From contig CABUZF010000009.1 in the NCBI GenBank assembly GCA_902495985.1, forward strand, positions 1-15,886: a stretch of DNA of 15,886 nt, given 5' to 3'. The position numbers were made by a program, and so were the translations under genes. The stretch's first letter is position 1. Each line of letters starts with the position of its first letter. The DNA is from an uncultured Collinsella sp. Its GTDB lineage: Bacteria > Actinomycetota > Coriobacteriia > Coriobacteriales > Coriobacteriaceae. The notes below the pieces were generated by a model. The model made no database searches. It saw only the letters and a program-made list of their open reading frames with translations, and was not told where the DNA came from. Shown piece after piece: positions 8,228 to 15,227 of the stretch.

Positions 8228-9433
8228 ATGACCGCAACTGCACCCGCAGCACCCGCTAAGGTGTACTTCACCAACCTGCGCACGCATGCTCGCGAGAGCC
8301 AGCTCGACAAGCTCAAGCGCCTCATCCGTCACGCCGGAATTGAGCAGATCGACTTTGAGAACAAGTTCGTCGCCATCAAGATTCACTTTGGCGAGTTGGG
8401 CAACCTGAGCTTTTTGCGCCCCAACTACGCTCGCGCCGTCGCGGATGTCGTGAAGGAGCTGGGCGGCAAGCCCTTCCTCACCGACTGCAACACGCTCTAT
8501 GTGGGTAGCCGCAAAAACGCGCTCGAGCACATCGACACCGCCTACCAGAACGGTTTTACCCCGTATGCCACGGGTTGCCAGATCATCATCGCCGACGGTC
8601 TCAAGGGCACCGACGAGGCGCTCGTCCCGGTCGAGGGCGGCGAGTACGTGCGCGAGGCCAAGATCGGTCAGGCACTCATGGATGCCGATATCGTGATTAG
8701 CCTCACCCACTTTAAGGGCCATGAGCAGGCCGGCTTTGGCGGCGCCATGAAGAATCTGGGCATGGGTGGCGGCAGCCGTGCCGGCAAGATGGAGCAGCAT
8801 GCCGCCGGCAAGCCGAACGTCGCGACCGAGCACTGCGTTGGCTGCCGTGCCTGCGAAAAGATCTGTGCGCACAACGCCATCTCGTTTGACGATACCCGCG
8901 AGCGCGAGCTTGCCAACGGCAACACCCGCACGGTGCACGTGGCCGCCATCGACCACGATCGCTGCGTGGGTTGCGGACGCTGCATTGCGGCATGCAACCA
9001 GGACTGCATCAAGCCCGGCTATGACGCTGCGGCCGACGTGCTCAACTGCAAGATCGCCGAGTACACCAAGGCCGTCGTCGACGGCCGCCCGAGCTTCCAC
9101 ATCTCGCTTGCCATGGATATCAGCCCCAACTGCGATTGCCATCCCGAAAACGACACGCCTATCGTCAACGATATCGGCATGTTCGCGAGCTTCGACCCGG
9201 TCGCCATCGACCAGGCCTGTGCCGATGCCGTCATGGCATCCGAGCCGCTGCCCAACACCGAGCTCACCGATAGCGCCGCCAAGATGGAGCATAACCACGA
9301 GCATCTGGAGGGCGAGCAGGCCAAGGACCCCTTCTGCATCACGCATCCCGACACCGACTGGCGCGCCTGTATCGCACACGCCGAGAAGATCGGCCTGGGC
9401 ACGAGCAAGTACGAGCTCATCGAGGTCAAGTAG
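8228..9433 (+). CDS. DUF362 protein with two [4Fe-4S] clusters
   Basis: A 401-residue protein of the DUF362 family, whose biochemical role is not established; a redox or electron-transfer function is likely from the clusters. The DUF362 part occupies about 10-195 (KIHFGELGN at 51-59, ISLTHFKGHEQAGFGGAMKN at 157-176). A ferredoxin-like insert carries two CxxCxxCxxxC motifs: Cys203, 206, 209, 213 and Cys246, 249, 252, 256. After it the DUF362 fold resumes (AMDISPNCDC, then DIGMFASFDPVAIDQA). Cys302 and Cys304 form an extra CxC. No signal peptide or membrane helix is seen, so it should be cytoplasmic. It appears to be a single-gene unit with its own promoter and a strong terminator after it. The family call is firm; a substrate cannot be named. 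Confidence 0.9.
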   Translation: MTATAPAAPAKVYFTNLRTHARESQLDKLKRLIRHAGIEQIDFENKFVAIKIHFGELGNLSFLRPNYARAVADVVKELGGKPFLTDCNTLYVGSRKNALEHIDTAYQNGFTPYATGCQIIIADGLKGTDEALVPVEGGEYVREAKIGQALMDADIVISLTHFKGHEQAGFGGAMKNLGMGGGSRAGKMEQHAAGKPNVATEHCVGCRACEKICAHNAISFDDTRERELANGNTRTVHVAAIDHDRCVGCGRCIAACNQDCIKPGYDAAADVLNCKIAEYTKAVVDGRPSFHISLAMDISPNCDCHPENDTPIVNDIGMFASFDPVAIDQACADAVMASEPLPNTELTDSAAKMEHNHEHLEGEQAKDPFCITHPDTDWRACIAHAEKIGLGTSKYELIEVK

Positions 9434-9481
9434 CGCCTAGTTATTGGACAAATGAAGCGCTTTTCTGGCGCAAGTAGAGCA

Positions 9482-9518
9482 AAAGCCGCCCGTGGGCACA
9501 GCGCTCACGGGCGGCTTT
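9482..9518. terminator. Strong hairpin terminator, probably bidirectional
   Basis: A 16-bp stem (9482-9497 with 9503-9518) containing AAAGCCGCCCGTG and its complement, with one G-T pair and the loop ACAGC. It is followed by TTT on the plus strand and bordered by TTTT on the minus strand. It lies between the convergent DUF362 and hydrolase genes and can serve both. Confidence 0.8.
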
Positions 9519-9519
9519 C

Positions 9520-9643
9520 CGGAAGTATGCGGCAAATTTCGAGACCGCCGAGCACACGACGTTTTTTGGCAACAAAACCCCTGATAAATTGTTGGTAAAA
9601 CTGCGGTCTGGTCGGCAGTTCCAGATTTTTCCGCATACTTCCG
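9520..9643. repeat. 124-nt nested inverted-repeat element
   Basis: Perfect 13-bp terminal inverted repeats CGGAAGTATGCGG (9520-9532) and CCGCATACTTCCG (9631-9643) enclose a second pair, AGACCGC (9542-9548) with GCGGTCT (9603-9609). Inside these is a third imperfect pair around GGCAACAA and TTGTTGG. The arrangement folds into one long interrupted hairpin. No reading frame fits it. It begins immediately after the DUF362 terminator and ends 41 bases before the hydrolase stop codon. Either a MITE-like element or a structured RNA would fit. Confidence 0.65.
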
Positions 9644-9684
9644 AAAATAGGGGGTCAGATAAAGCCCCAGACGTTGCTTTTTGC

Positions 9685-10650
9685 CTAAAAATACTCGTCG
9701 AGGAAGTTGTTGACTGTGTTCCAGTAGAGCTCGGGGTCAACTTGCGCGCTCTTGGCGTGGGTGGCGCCATGGATGGTGAGCTTTTGCTTGACTTTGCTGG
9801 CGCACGCGTCGTAGTTTTGGTCGAGCATGTCGTACGGCACAAAGGTGTCCTGGTCGCCGTGGATAAACAGCATGGGAACCGTCGCGTGTTTGAGTTGCTC
9901 CACACTGCTCGCCTTATGAAAGTCGTAGCCCGCGTGCACGTTGCACACCAAGTTTGCTACATCGAGCAAGGGAAAGCTGGGCAGGCCGAACACGTCCTTG
10001 AGCTGCAGAGAAAACTCGTCCCAAACACTCGTATAACCACAGTCCTCGATAATACATTTCACGTTTGCGGGCAGAGATTCTCCCGCCACGTTCATAGCGG
10101 TTGCTGCACCCATCGACTCGCCAAAGACCAGGATGCGCGCCTCGGGGTCAGCTGCGACGATCCGCCCAATCCATGCGACGATGTCGAGGCGCTCGGGCCA
10201 GCCCATGCCGATATAGTCGCCGCCGGAGCGCTCGTGGGCGCGGGCGGCAGGCGCAAGCACGTTCATGCCGCGGTCGTGGAAGCGCTTGGCGTATCGGGCC
10301 ATGCCGATGGGCTCGTTGGTATATCCATGCAGGCAGACGGCGTAATCGTGGGTGTTCTCCGAGGCGGCAAAATACCAAGCGGCAAGTTCGGTTCCGTCAT
10401 CTGCGGTGAGGCTGCTGCTCTCGCGATTCTCTTTAAACCACGCCCGCGCCTCGGTTTCCTCGGCATCCGGCTGCTCGCCTTCTTTGTCGTTCTTGCTATC
10501 CTGCATCATCTTCATGGTGTAGGGCGCTTGGGGATTCAGGGCAAAGTCAAACAGAAAGTTGCCGGCAAATCCGAGCAGCGCAACGACAACCACCAGTGCA
10601 ACGATGCCGGCTATCTTGAGCTTTCGATGGGAACGTGCGTTTTGAGCCAT
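9685..10650 (-). CDS. Membrane-anchored alpha/beta hydrolase (S33/Bem46-like)
   Basis: A serine hydrolase of 321 residues held in the membrane by one N-terminal helix (about 12-36), with the catalytic domain most likely outside the cell. Nucleophile elbow GESMG (Ser179), acid HGDQD (Asp268, less likely Asp266) and His298 in IHGATHAKS make up the triad; HGY (108-110) fits the oxyanion-hole region. The wording AVCLHGYTNEP and MNVLAPAARAHERSGG matches the Bem46/serine aminopeptidase-like group annotated as hydrolases of unknown substrate. AGGAG (10663-10659) lies eight bases before the ATG. It is a single gene, convergent with DUF362 and divergent from the TrhA gene. Cysteines at 106, 199, 204, 236 and 283 could form disulfides. 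The substrate may be an ester or a peptide; the sequence does not say. Confidence 0.9.
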   Translation of the reverse strand: MAQNARSHRKLKIAGIVALVVVVALLGFAGNFLFDFALNPQAPYTMKMMQDSKNDKEGEQPDAEETEARAWFKENRESSSLTADDGTELAAWYFAASENTHDYAVCLHGYTNEPIGMARYAKRFHDRGMNVLAPAARAHERSGGDYIGMGWPERLDIVAWIGRIVAADPEARILVFGESMGAATAMNVAGESLPANVKCIIEDCGYTSVWDEFSLQLKDVFGLPSFPLLDVANLVCNVHAGYDFHKASSVEQLKHATVPMLFIHGDQDTFVPYDMLDQNYDACASKVKQKLTIHGATHAKSAQVDPELYWNTVNNFLDEYF

Positions 10651-10667
10651 GCGGTATTCTCCTATAA

Positions 10668-10703
10668 GATGTTAATACATCAACATTTAATGCAAGCGCA
10701 TTA
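10668..10703. promoter_or_regulatory. Two palindromes overlapping and following the hydrolase -10 box
   Basis: TAATGC-AAGC-GCATTA (10688-10703) is a perfect inverted repeat covering most of the -10 box. GATGT-TAAT-ACATC (10668-10681) is a second perfect one in the 5' untranslated region. Their positions suit a repressor. No regulator gene lies nearby, so the factor is unknown. Confidence 0.45.
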
Positions 10704-10728
10704 TGGACGTTCGCCGTTGATGCGTCAA
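10700..10728 (-). promoter_or_regulatory. Promoter of the alpha/beta hydrolase gene
   Basis: On the minus strand TTGACG (10728-10723) and CATAAT (10705-10700) are exactly 17 bases apart, a near-consensus vegetative promoter. The -35 box is part of an imperfect palindrome, TTGATGCGTCAA (10717-10728). Confidence 0.7.
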
Positions 10729-10792
10729 CAGGCAAAGAATGGGTAAACAAAGGGTCACGTATGGTGCAAATTTCGCACGTACCTAGACGCTT

Positions 10793-10801
10793 TGATATAG
10801 T
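10793..10801 (+). promoter_or_regulatory. Extended -10 promoter of the TrhA gene
   Basis: TGATATAGT gives an extended -10 (TG-n-TATAGT). No good -35 hexamer is seen. An imperfect palindrome GTGCAAATTTCGCAC (10764-10778) occupies the -35 position and might bind a regulator. Confidence 0.45.
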
Positions 10802-10836
10802 GTTGAGAACTCTTTACGTTGGAGGATGTAACCGGC

Positions 10837-11520
10837 ATGTCCGATTCGAGCGACAGTTCTAAGCCGCGACCCAAGACCGCGGCCGTTCCACACTACACGG
10901 TGGGCGAGGAGATCATGAACTCCGTCACCCACGGTGTCGGCTGCCTGCTGGGCATCGCGGGCCTGGTGCTCCTGATCGTATTCGCCGCCCTGCGCGGCGG
11001 GGGCCCGGCCCACATGGCCGCGGCAATTGTCTATGGCGCCAGCATTATCCTCGAATACCTAGCCTCTACGCTCTACCATGCGATTCAGCCCGCGGGCGCT
11101 AAACGCGTGTTCCGCATTATCGACCACAGCTGCATCTACCTGCTCATAGCCGGCAGCTATACGCCGTTTTGCCTCATCACGCTCGCAAACGACGGCGGCG
11201 CTGTGCTGTTCTTTGCCGTGTGGGCCATCGCCATCATCGGCATCGCCCTCGAGTGTTTTATGCGTGAGCGTCAACCGCACTGGGTAAGCGGCCTGGTCTA
11301 CCTGCTGATGGGCTGGCTCGTCGTTTTTAAGCTGCCCGAGCTCGTGGCGCTGCTCAACCCCGTGGCACTTGCCCTGCTCGCCGTCGGCGGCGTGTGCTAC
11401 ACCGCGGGCGTGCCGTTCTATATCGCCAAAAACGTGCGCTATCTGCACAGCGTGTTTCACCTGTGGGTGCTCGCCGGCAGCATCTTCCAGTTCATGGCGG
11501 TGATCCTCTTCGTAATCTAG
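10837..11520 (+). CDS. trhA: TrhA / hemolysin III family (PAQR) membrane protein
   Basis: Seven-helix membrane protein of 227 residues; bacterial members are linked to membrane homeostasis rather than proven haemolysis. Signatures: EEIMNSVTHGVG (24-35), SxxxH in ASTLYHAI (His81), IDHSCIYLLIAGSYTPF (95-111, Asp96 and His97) and HSVFH (His204, His208) near the C-terminus. These are the metal-site residues of the PAQR family, and all are present. I start at the ATG at 10837, with GGAGG (10821-10825) upstream at a rather long spacing of 11; a TTG at 10819 is in frame but would itself overlap that GGAGG. The first 20 residues are Ser/Lys/Pro-rich and probably cytoplasmic. It is divergent from the hydrolase gene, and the CorC-type gene follows 110 bases later. 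Confidence 0.93.
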   Translation: MSDSSDSSKPRPKTAAVPHYTVGEEIMNSVTHGVGCLLGIAGLVLLIVFAALRGGGPAHMAAAIVYGASIILEYLASTLYHAIQPAGAKRVFRIIDHSCIYLLIAGSYTPFCLITLANDGGAVLFFAVWAIAIIGIALECFMRERQPHWVSGLVYLLMGWLVVFKLPELVALLNPVALALLAVGGVCYTAGVPFYIAKNVRYLHSVFHLWVLAGSIFQFMAVILFVI

Positions 11521-11610
11521 CGACCATGTCCGCGCGCTCGCGTCCTCGTTTGGGCGCCGGTGCAATTGCCGTATCTGTCATCAACGTTTTACCCTAACGT
11601 CCCGAATCTT

Positions 11611-11628
11611 GGAGGTTCGAGAAACTCC
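11611..11628 (+). promoter_or_regulatory. Hairpin enclosing the ribosome binding site of the CorC-type gene
   Basis: GGAGGTT (11611-11617) can pair with AAACTCC (11622-11628) over the loop CGAG, with one mismatch. GGAGG is the only good Shine-Dalgarno sequence and stands 15 bases before the ATG at 11631, longer than usual. The hairpin would hide it, so translation may be controlled or a bound factor may be needed. Confidence 0.3.
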
Positions 11629-11630
11629 CG

Positions 11631-13004
11631 ATGGACATAACCATCTCCCTTATCACCACCCTCGTTTTGACCCTCATCAACGGCTACTTCTCCATGTCCG
11701 AGATGGCGCTCACCACGGCTAAGCGCGCCGTGCTGGAGCACGAGGCCGAGGAGGGCGACAAGCGCGCCGAGCGCGCCATTAAGCTGGCCGCCGATTCCGA
11801 CCAGCTGCTCGCCACCATCCAGGTCGCCATCACGCTCGTGGGCTTTGCCTCGTCTGCCGTCGCCTCGACGAGCCTGTCCGACCCGCTTGCCACGTGGCTC
11901 ACGAGCTTTGGCATCGCGCCGCTCTCTGCCATCGCGCGCGGCCTGGCGCCGGTCATCATCACCGTTGCGGTCGCCTTCCTCTCCATCGTGATTGGCGAGC
12001 TTGTGCCCAAGCGCATCGGTCTGGCCAACGCCGAGGGCGTGTCCAAGCAGGTCGTGGGACCGTTGTCGTTTTTCCAAAAGATCGCCCGTCCGCTCGTGTG
12101 GCTGACCGGCGCTTGCTCCGATGGTCTGGCCCGCATCCTGCGCATCAAGAGCGCCGACGACCGCCAGAATGTCTCGGAGGAAGAGATTAAGTACATGGTC
12201 TCGGAGCAGGACGACCTGCTCGACGAGGAAAAGCGCATGATCCACGAGATCTTCGACCTGGGCGACACCGTTGCCCGCGAGGTCATGGTGCCGCGCGTGG
12301 ACACTACCATGTGCGAGGACGACGAGACGGTCGCCGACGTGCTGTCCACCATGCGCCAGACCGGCTTTAGCCGCATCCCCGTCTATCACGAGGATCCCGA
12401 CAACGTCGCCGGCATCGCGCACATCAAGGACCTGATCCAGCCTTCGCTCGACGGCAAGGGCGACCAGCCCATCGCCGACTTTTTGCGCGACGCCACCTTT
12501 GTGCCCGACACCAAGGACATCCTGCCGTTGCTGTCCGAGATGCAGACCTCGCACGACCAGATCGTAGTGGTCGTGGACGAGTACGGTGGCACGGCCGGCA
12601 TCATCACCATCGAGGACATCGTCGAGGAGATCGTGGGCGAGATCGAGGACGAGTTCGACCCCGACAACAAGTACCTCACGCGCCTTTCGCGCCGCGAGTG
12701 GCTCGTCGATGGGCGTTTTTCGTGCGATGACGCGATTGAGCTTGGTTGGCCGCTCGAGGAAAGCGATGATTATGAGACCATCGCCGGCTGGATTTTGGAG
12801 CTTTGCGACTCGGTACCCGACATCGGAGAGGTGTTTGAGGTCGCGGGGTACAAGTTTAAGGTGCAGTCGATGCGTGGCCAGCGCATCTCGCTCATTCGCG
12901 TGATCGCTCCGGCCGAAACCGATAAGAAGGATTCCGAGCCCTCGGCAGATAAGCCGACGGTGTCGGGTGCGGGCTCTGCGGACCCGCACGACGGCGACGA
13001 GTAG
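11631..13004 (+). CDS. CNNM/CorC (HlyC) family transporter with DUF21 and CBS pair
   Basis: Membrane protein of 457 residues from a family tied to Mg2+ or Co2+ efflux, often labelled hemolysin. The DUF21/CNNM membrane domain (about 3-175) shows NGYFSMSEMALTTAK (17-31), IQVAITLVGFASSA (63-76) and IGELVPKRI (121-129). A cytoplasmic CBS pair follows: first about 217-275, from REVMVPRVD through GFSRIPVY to GIAHIKDL; second about 282-340, with VVVVDEYGGTAGIITIEDI. The CorC_HlyC domain (about 350-425) comes next, then a polar tail of 30 residues. No other start codon lies in frame between the GGAGG and the ATG at 11631. The next gene begins 24 bases after the stop and has its own ribosome binding site, so the two are probably one operon. 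Confidence 0.93.
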   Translation: MDITISLITTLVLTLINGYFSMSEMALTTAKRAVLEHEAEEGDKRAERAIKLAADSDQLLATIQVAITLVGFASSAVASTSLSDPLATWLTSFGIAPLSAIARGLAPVIITVAVAFLSIVIGELVPKRIGLANAEGVSKQVVGPLSFFQKIARPLVWLTGACSDGLARILRIKSADDRQNVSEEEIKYMVSEQDDLLDEEKRMIHEIFDLGDTVAREVMVPRVDTTMCEDDETVADVLSTMRQTGFSRIPVYHEDPDNVAGIAHIKDLIQPSLDGKGDQPIADFLRDATFVPDTKDILPLLSEMQTSHDQIVVVVDEYGGTAGIITIEDIVEEIVGEIEDEFDPDNKYLTRLSRREWLVDGRFSCDDAIELGWPLEESDDYETIAGWILELCDSVPDIGEVFEVAGYKFKVQSMRGQRISLIRVIAPAETDKKDSEPSADKPTVSGAGSADPHDGDE

Positions 13005-13028
13005 GGCAAGGAAGAGTAGGGGAGAGTT

Positions 13029-13874
13029 ATGGCAGGCCTGTTCAACATCCTTAAGGTCACCGTCAGCGAGGACAAGATCTGCGCGCATGTGCTGGTGAAC
13101 CCCGGCATGCCGCTCATGACCTCGGAGGACATCGAAGCCACGGCGCGCGTGTACTACCTGGTGCCCGCGATTGCCAAGCATCTGTGCCTGGGCGATTCCG
13201 GTCGCGAGTTCCAGGACTGCATGGGCCAGACCGAGCTTTGCCATCTGCTGGAGCACGTGACGGTCGAGCTCATGAACGAGACCGGGCTTGCCGGCAGCAT
13301 TTCGTGCGGCCGCACTCGTGTGAGCGAGCACGATGAGCGTGTCTTTGAGGTCGAGCTTTCGTGTCCCGACGACGCGCTGGCCATCGGCGCGCTGTCTTCG
13401 GCGACCTTTATGATGGATTGGGCCTATCTGCATGCGGACCAGCCCGCTCCCGATGTGGACGGTACGGTCGCGGGCCTGCGCAACCTGGTGCTGGGCATGC
13501 GTGCCGAGGCCGAGGGCAAGGATCCGCACGAGGCCGTCGCCGCCGCGAACGCCGAGGACGAGGCCGGGGACGCGACCGAGGGCGAGGCGCCTGCCGAGGC
13601 TGCCGTCGATCCTGTCGACGAGGCGCCTGCCGAGGCGGCTTCCGAGCCCGAGTCCGCGGAGCCCCAGGGCGTCCCGAACTTTGACGACGAGCCGCAGGAG
13701 GCAATCGATACCGAGGGCGCGACCGCTGAGAGCCACGAGGCCCCCGCTGCCGTCTACGGTGGCGCGGCGACGGCTCCGGTTGCCCCCGCGCACGAGGGAA
13801 CGCTGCCGCTCGTTGACGGCGCCGGCGAAGACCCGGCCGCCACGGTGGCCATGCCGGCCGTGCCGCAGGAGTAG
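13029..13874 (+). CDS. Free-standing cyanophycin-synthetase-like N domain with acidic tail
   Basis: A 281-residue protein, apparently cytoplasmic, with no signal peptide or membrane helix. GGGGAGAG just upstream of the ATG is a good ribosome binding site. Residues 40-130 follow the pattern of the N-terminal domain of cyanophycin synthetase (CphA): CLGDSGREF (53-61), then ELCHLLEHVTVELMNETGL (69-87), then SCGRTR (92-97) and a beta strand VFEVEL. The HLLEH motif (72-76) is an HxxEH arrangement, as in inverted zinc peptidases. The ATP-grasp and Mur-ligase-like parts of CphA are missing, and the length is about a third of CphA. From about 158 on the chain is Glu/Ala/Pro-rich with a repeated EAPAEAA (186-192, 198-204) and is probably disordered. 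It follows the CorC-type gene in the same operon. The family link is from pattern memory; function is unknown. Confidence 0.6.
   Translation: MAGLFNILKVTVSEDKICAHVLVNPGMPLMTSEDIEATARVYYLVPAIAKHLCLGDSGREFQDCMGQTELCHLLEHVTVELMNETGLAGSISCGRTRVSEHDERVFEVELSCPDDALAIGALSSATFMMDWAYLHADQPAPDVDGTVAGLRNLVLGMRAEAEGKDPHEAVAAANAEDEAGDATEGEAPAEAAVDPVDEAPAEAASEPESAEPQGVPNFDDEPQEAIDTEGATAESHEAPAAVYGGAATAPVAPAHEGTLPLVDGAGEDPAATVAMPAVPQE
13584..13636 (+). repeat. Short in-frame direct repeat in the acidic tail
   Basis: GAGGCGCCTGCCGAGGC occurs at 13584-13600 and again at 13620-13636, a period of 36 bases or 12 codons, encoding EAPAEA twice. It may expand or contract by slippage. Confidence 0.6.
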
Positions 13875-13949
13875 GCTCACTCGCTTATCACCATCATGTA
13901 CCTGCGCCTTTACCGTACGCAGATGAGCAAGACGGCAAGCGCTGTGCTG

Positions 13950-13960
13950 CGGGTATAATG
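13950..13960 (+). promoter_or_regulatory. Promoter of the YtxH/PRC-barrel operon
   Basis: A perfect TATAAT (13954-13959) preceded by TGCGGG. No good -35 is present (AAGACG at 13929-13934 is 19 bases away). The region 13875-14004 holds no gene. GGGC (13979-13982) and GCCC (13990-13993) form a small hairpin in the leader just before the AGGAG at 13996. Confidence 0.6.
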
Positions 13961-14004
13961 GACAGCATTCAAACGGTGGGCGCCGAGGTGCCCGCAGGAG
14001 AGGA

Positions 14005-14400
14005 ATGAACATGGGTAAGACTTTCAACTTTATCTCGGGTGCGCTCTTTGGTGCTGCCGCCGGCGCCATCATCGGCGTCGCCCTGGCTCCGCGCTCGGGC
14101 GCCGAGACCCGCGCCATGGCTGCCGATATCGCCAACGACGCCTGGGATAACATGCGCGACACCTACGAGCACGGTGCCGAGGGGGCCCGTGCCGCGGTCA
14201 ACGATTTTGGCCCGATGGTCGACGCCAAGACCGATGACCTGCGTGCCAAGGTTGACCTTGCCCGCGAGCGCATGGACCAGCTGCGGGAGCAGCTCAACGA
14301 CGCCATCTCGGGCGGCAACGTGACGCCCGCCGCCGATGTCGTGGTCGAAAACGCCGTTGAGGCCGACACCGAGGCCGCGGAGCCTTCGACCGAGGCATAA
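14005..14400 (+). CDS. YtxH domain protein
   Basis: Small membrane-anchored protein of 131 residues. The N-terminal YtxH signature is FNFISGALFGAAAGAIIGVA, then LAPRSGAETRA, giving one glycine/alanine-rich membrane helix (about 8-30) followed by the LAPxSG turn. A long charged amphipathic helix (about 36-110) and an acidic C-terminus come after. Such proteins are often stress-induced; the biochemical role is unknown. AGGAGAGGA (13996-14004) runs into the first ATG; a second ATG at 14011 (MGKTFNF) has better spacing and may be the real start. The stop TAA shares its last base with the next gene's ATG (TAATG), so the pair is coupled. Confidence 0.88.
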   Translation: MNMGKTFNFISGALFGAAAGAIIGVALAPRSGAETRAMAADIANDAWDNMRDTYEHGAEGARAAVNDFGPMVDAKTDDLRAKVDLARERMDQLREQLNDAISGGNVTPAADVVVENAVEADTEAAEPSTEA

Positions 14401-15155
14401 TGCGCGCCGGGGATTTTGTCGGCGCCAAGATCTATCGCAAGCCTACCGAGGACAAGCGCACCAAAAAAGACGGCACGCCGCGCAGCCCTAAAAAGCTCGG
14501 CAAGATTCACTTTCCGGTCTTTACCCCGGGCGGTACGCGCGTGGTGGGCTTTATGGTTCGCCAGTCCGATATCGCGGGTATGATCGAGCGCCCTGACCGA
14601 TTTGTGGCGCTCGATGCCATTGGCGTCTACGAGGGCGCCATCGCAGTTGACGACGTCAAGGGCACCTACGATGCCGCTGCGGCCAAGCGCCTCGACATCA
14701 ACCTGGACGATTGCATTATCTGGGTTGGCATGGACGTGCGCACGGAGTCGGGCGATGTCGTGGGCTATTGCTCGGATGTGGAGTTCAAGCCGCGTTCGGG
14801 TGTCGTGCAGACGTTCTACGTGACCGCTGGTGCTGCTTCGAGTGTGCTGGTGGGCGACACGCAGATGCCGCCGACGATGCTGCGCGGCTATGCGGACGGC
14901 GCGATGATCGTTTCGGACGAGGTCAAGTCGCTCGGGTATTCGGGCGGTGCCGCTGCAAAGGCTGCCGAGGCAAGCGTCGCGGTGGGCGATAAGGTCAAGA
15001 AGGGCGCCAAGGTGCTCGATGACAAGGGTTCGGTCGCCGTGGACAAGGGCAGCCGCGCGCTGGGCAAGCAGCTCGGCAAGACGCGCGGTATGTTCAAGGC
15101 CTTTAAGGACGAATATCAAAAGGCGAGCGGGGGCTCGTCGAAAGCTAGCAAATAG
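14400..15155 (+). CDS. PRC-barrel domain protein (two barrels)
   Basis: A 251-residue protein with no signal peptide. Two PRC-barrel-like beta units are visible: about 35-85 (HFPVFTPGGTRVVGFMVRQS, later GVYEGAIAV) and about 97-175 (WVGMDVRTESGDVVGYCSDV, later GAMIVSDE). The C-terminal part (182-251) is a Lys/Ala/Gly-rich helix with repeats of the kind VGDKVKKGAKVLDDKGSVAV, probably binding membrane, nucleic acid or a partner. PRC barrels often act as scaffold or adaptor domains, as in RimM and photosynthetic reaction-centre H subunits. The ATG overlaps the YtxH stop by one base and has no strong ribosome binding site of its own. Coupling suggests the two proteins act together at the membrane. 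Confidence 0.85.
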   Translation: MRAGDFVGAKIYRKPTEDKRTKKDGTPRSPKKLGKIHFPVFTPGGTRVVGFMVRQSDIAGMIERPDRFVALDAIGVYEGAIAVDDVKGTYDAAAAKRLDINLDDCIIWVGMDVRTESGDVVGYCSDVEFKPRSGVVQTFYVTAGAASSVLVGDTQMPPTMLRGYADGAMIVSDEVKSLGYSGGAAAKAAEASVAVGDKVKKGAKVLDDKGSVAVDKGSRALGKQLGKTRGMFKAFKDEYQKASGGSSKASK

Positions 15156-15177
15156 CGACGTACCAAATGACGGGAGA

Positions 15178-15205
15178 CAAGCCGGAGACCTGTTGCTCCG
15201 GCTTG
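15178..15205 (+). terminator. Hairpin after the PRC-barrel gene
   Basis: CAAGCCGGAG (15178-15187) and CTCCGGCTTG (15196-15205) form a perfect 10-bp stem with an 8-nt loop. Only TTT follows after a short gap, so it may be a weak terminator or a partial read-through point before the next gene. Confidence 0.6.
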
Positions 15206-15227
15206 CTGCGTTTATGGGGGAGGGCAC

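Noticed and set aside
8189..9379. A 396-codon minus-strand open frame opposite the DUF362 gene
   Set aside because: The plus strand carries two perfect ferredoxin motifs; the antisense product has no support and no ribosome binding site that I can see.
9644..9684. Possible extra terminator for the hydrolase (GGGG/CCCC then TATTTT on the minus strand)
   Set aside because: The stem is only four to five bases; the strong hairpin at 9482-9518 is a better candidate.
9441..9905. A minus-strand frame overlapping the hydrolase 3' end and the inverted-repeat element
   Set aside because: Out of frame with the hydrolase, rich in Ser/Thr/Arg, and it would run through the terminator and repeat.
13875..13930. 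Possible terminator after the CphA-N-like gene
   Set aside because: Only short imperfect pairings such as CTGCG with CGCAG are found and there is no T run, so I do not call one.
11589..14162. An 857-codon open frame on the minus strand across the CorC-type gene, the CphA-N-like gene and part of ytxH
   Set aside because: It runs antisense to three well-supported genes, and its translation is a low-complexity His/Arg/Gly/Val mix without domains. High third-position GC in the real genes removes stops from this frame.
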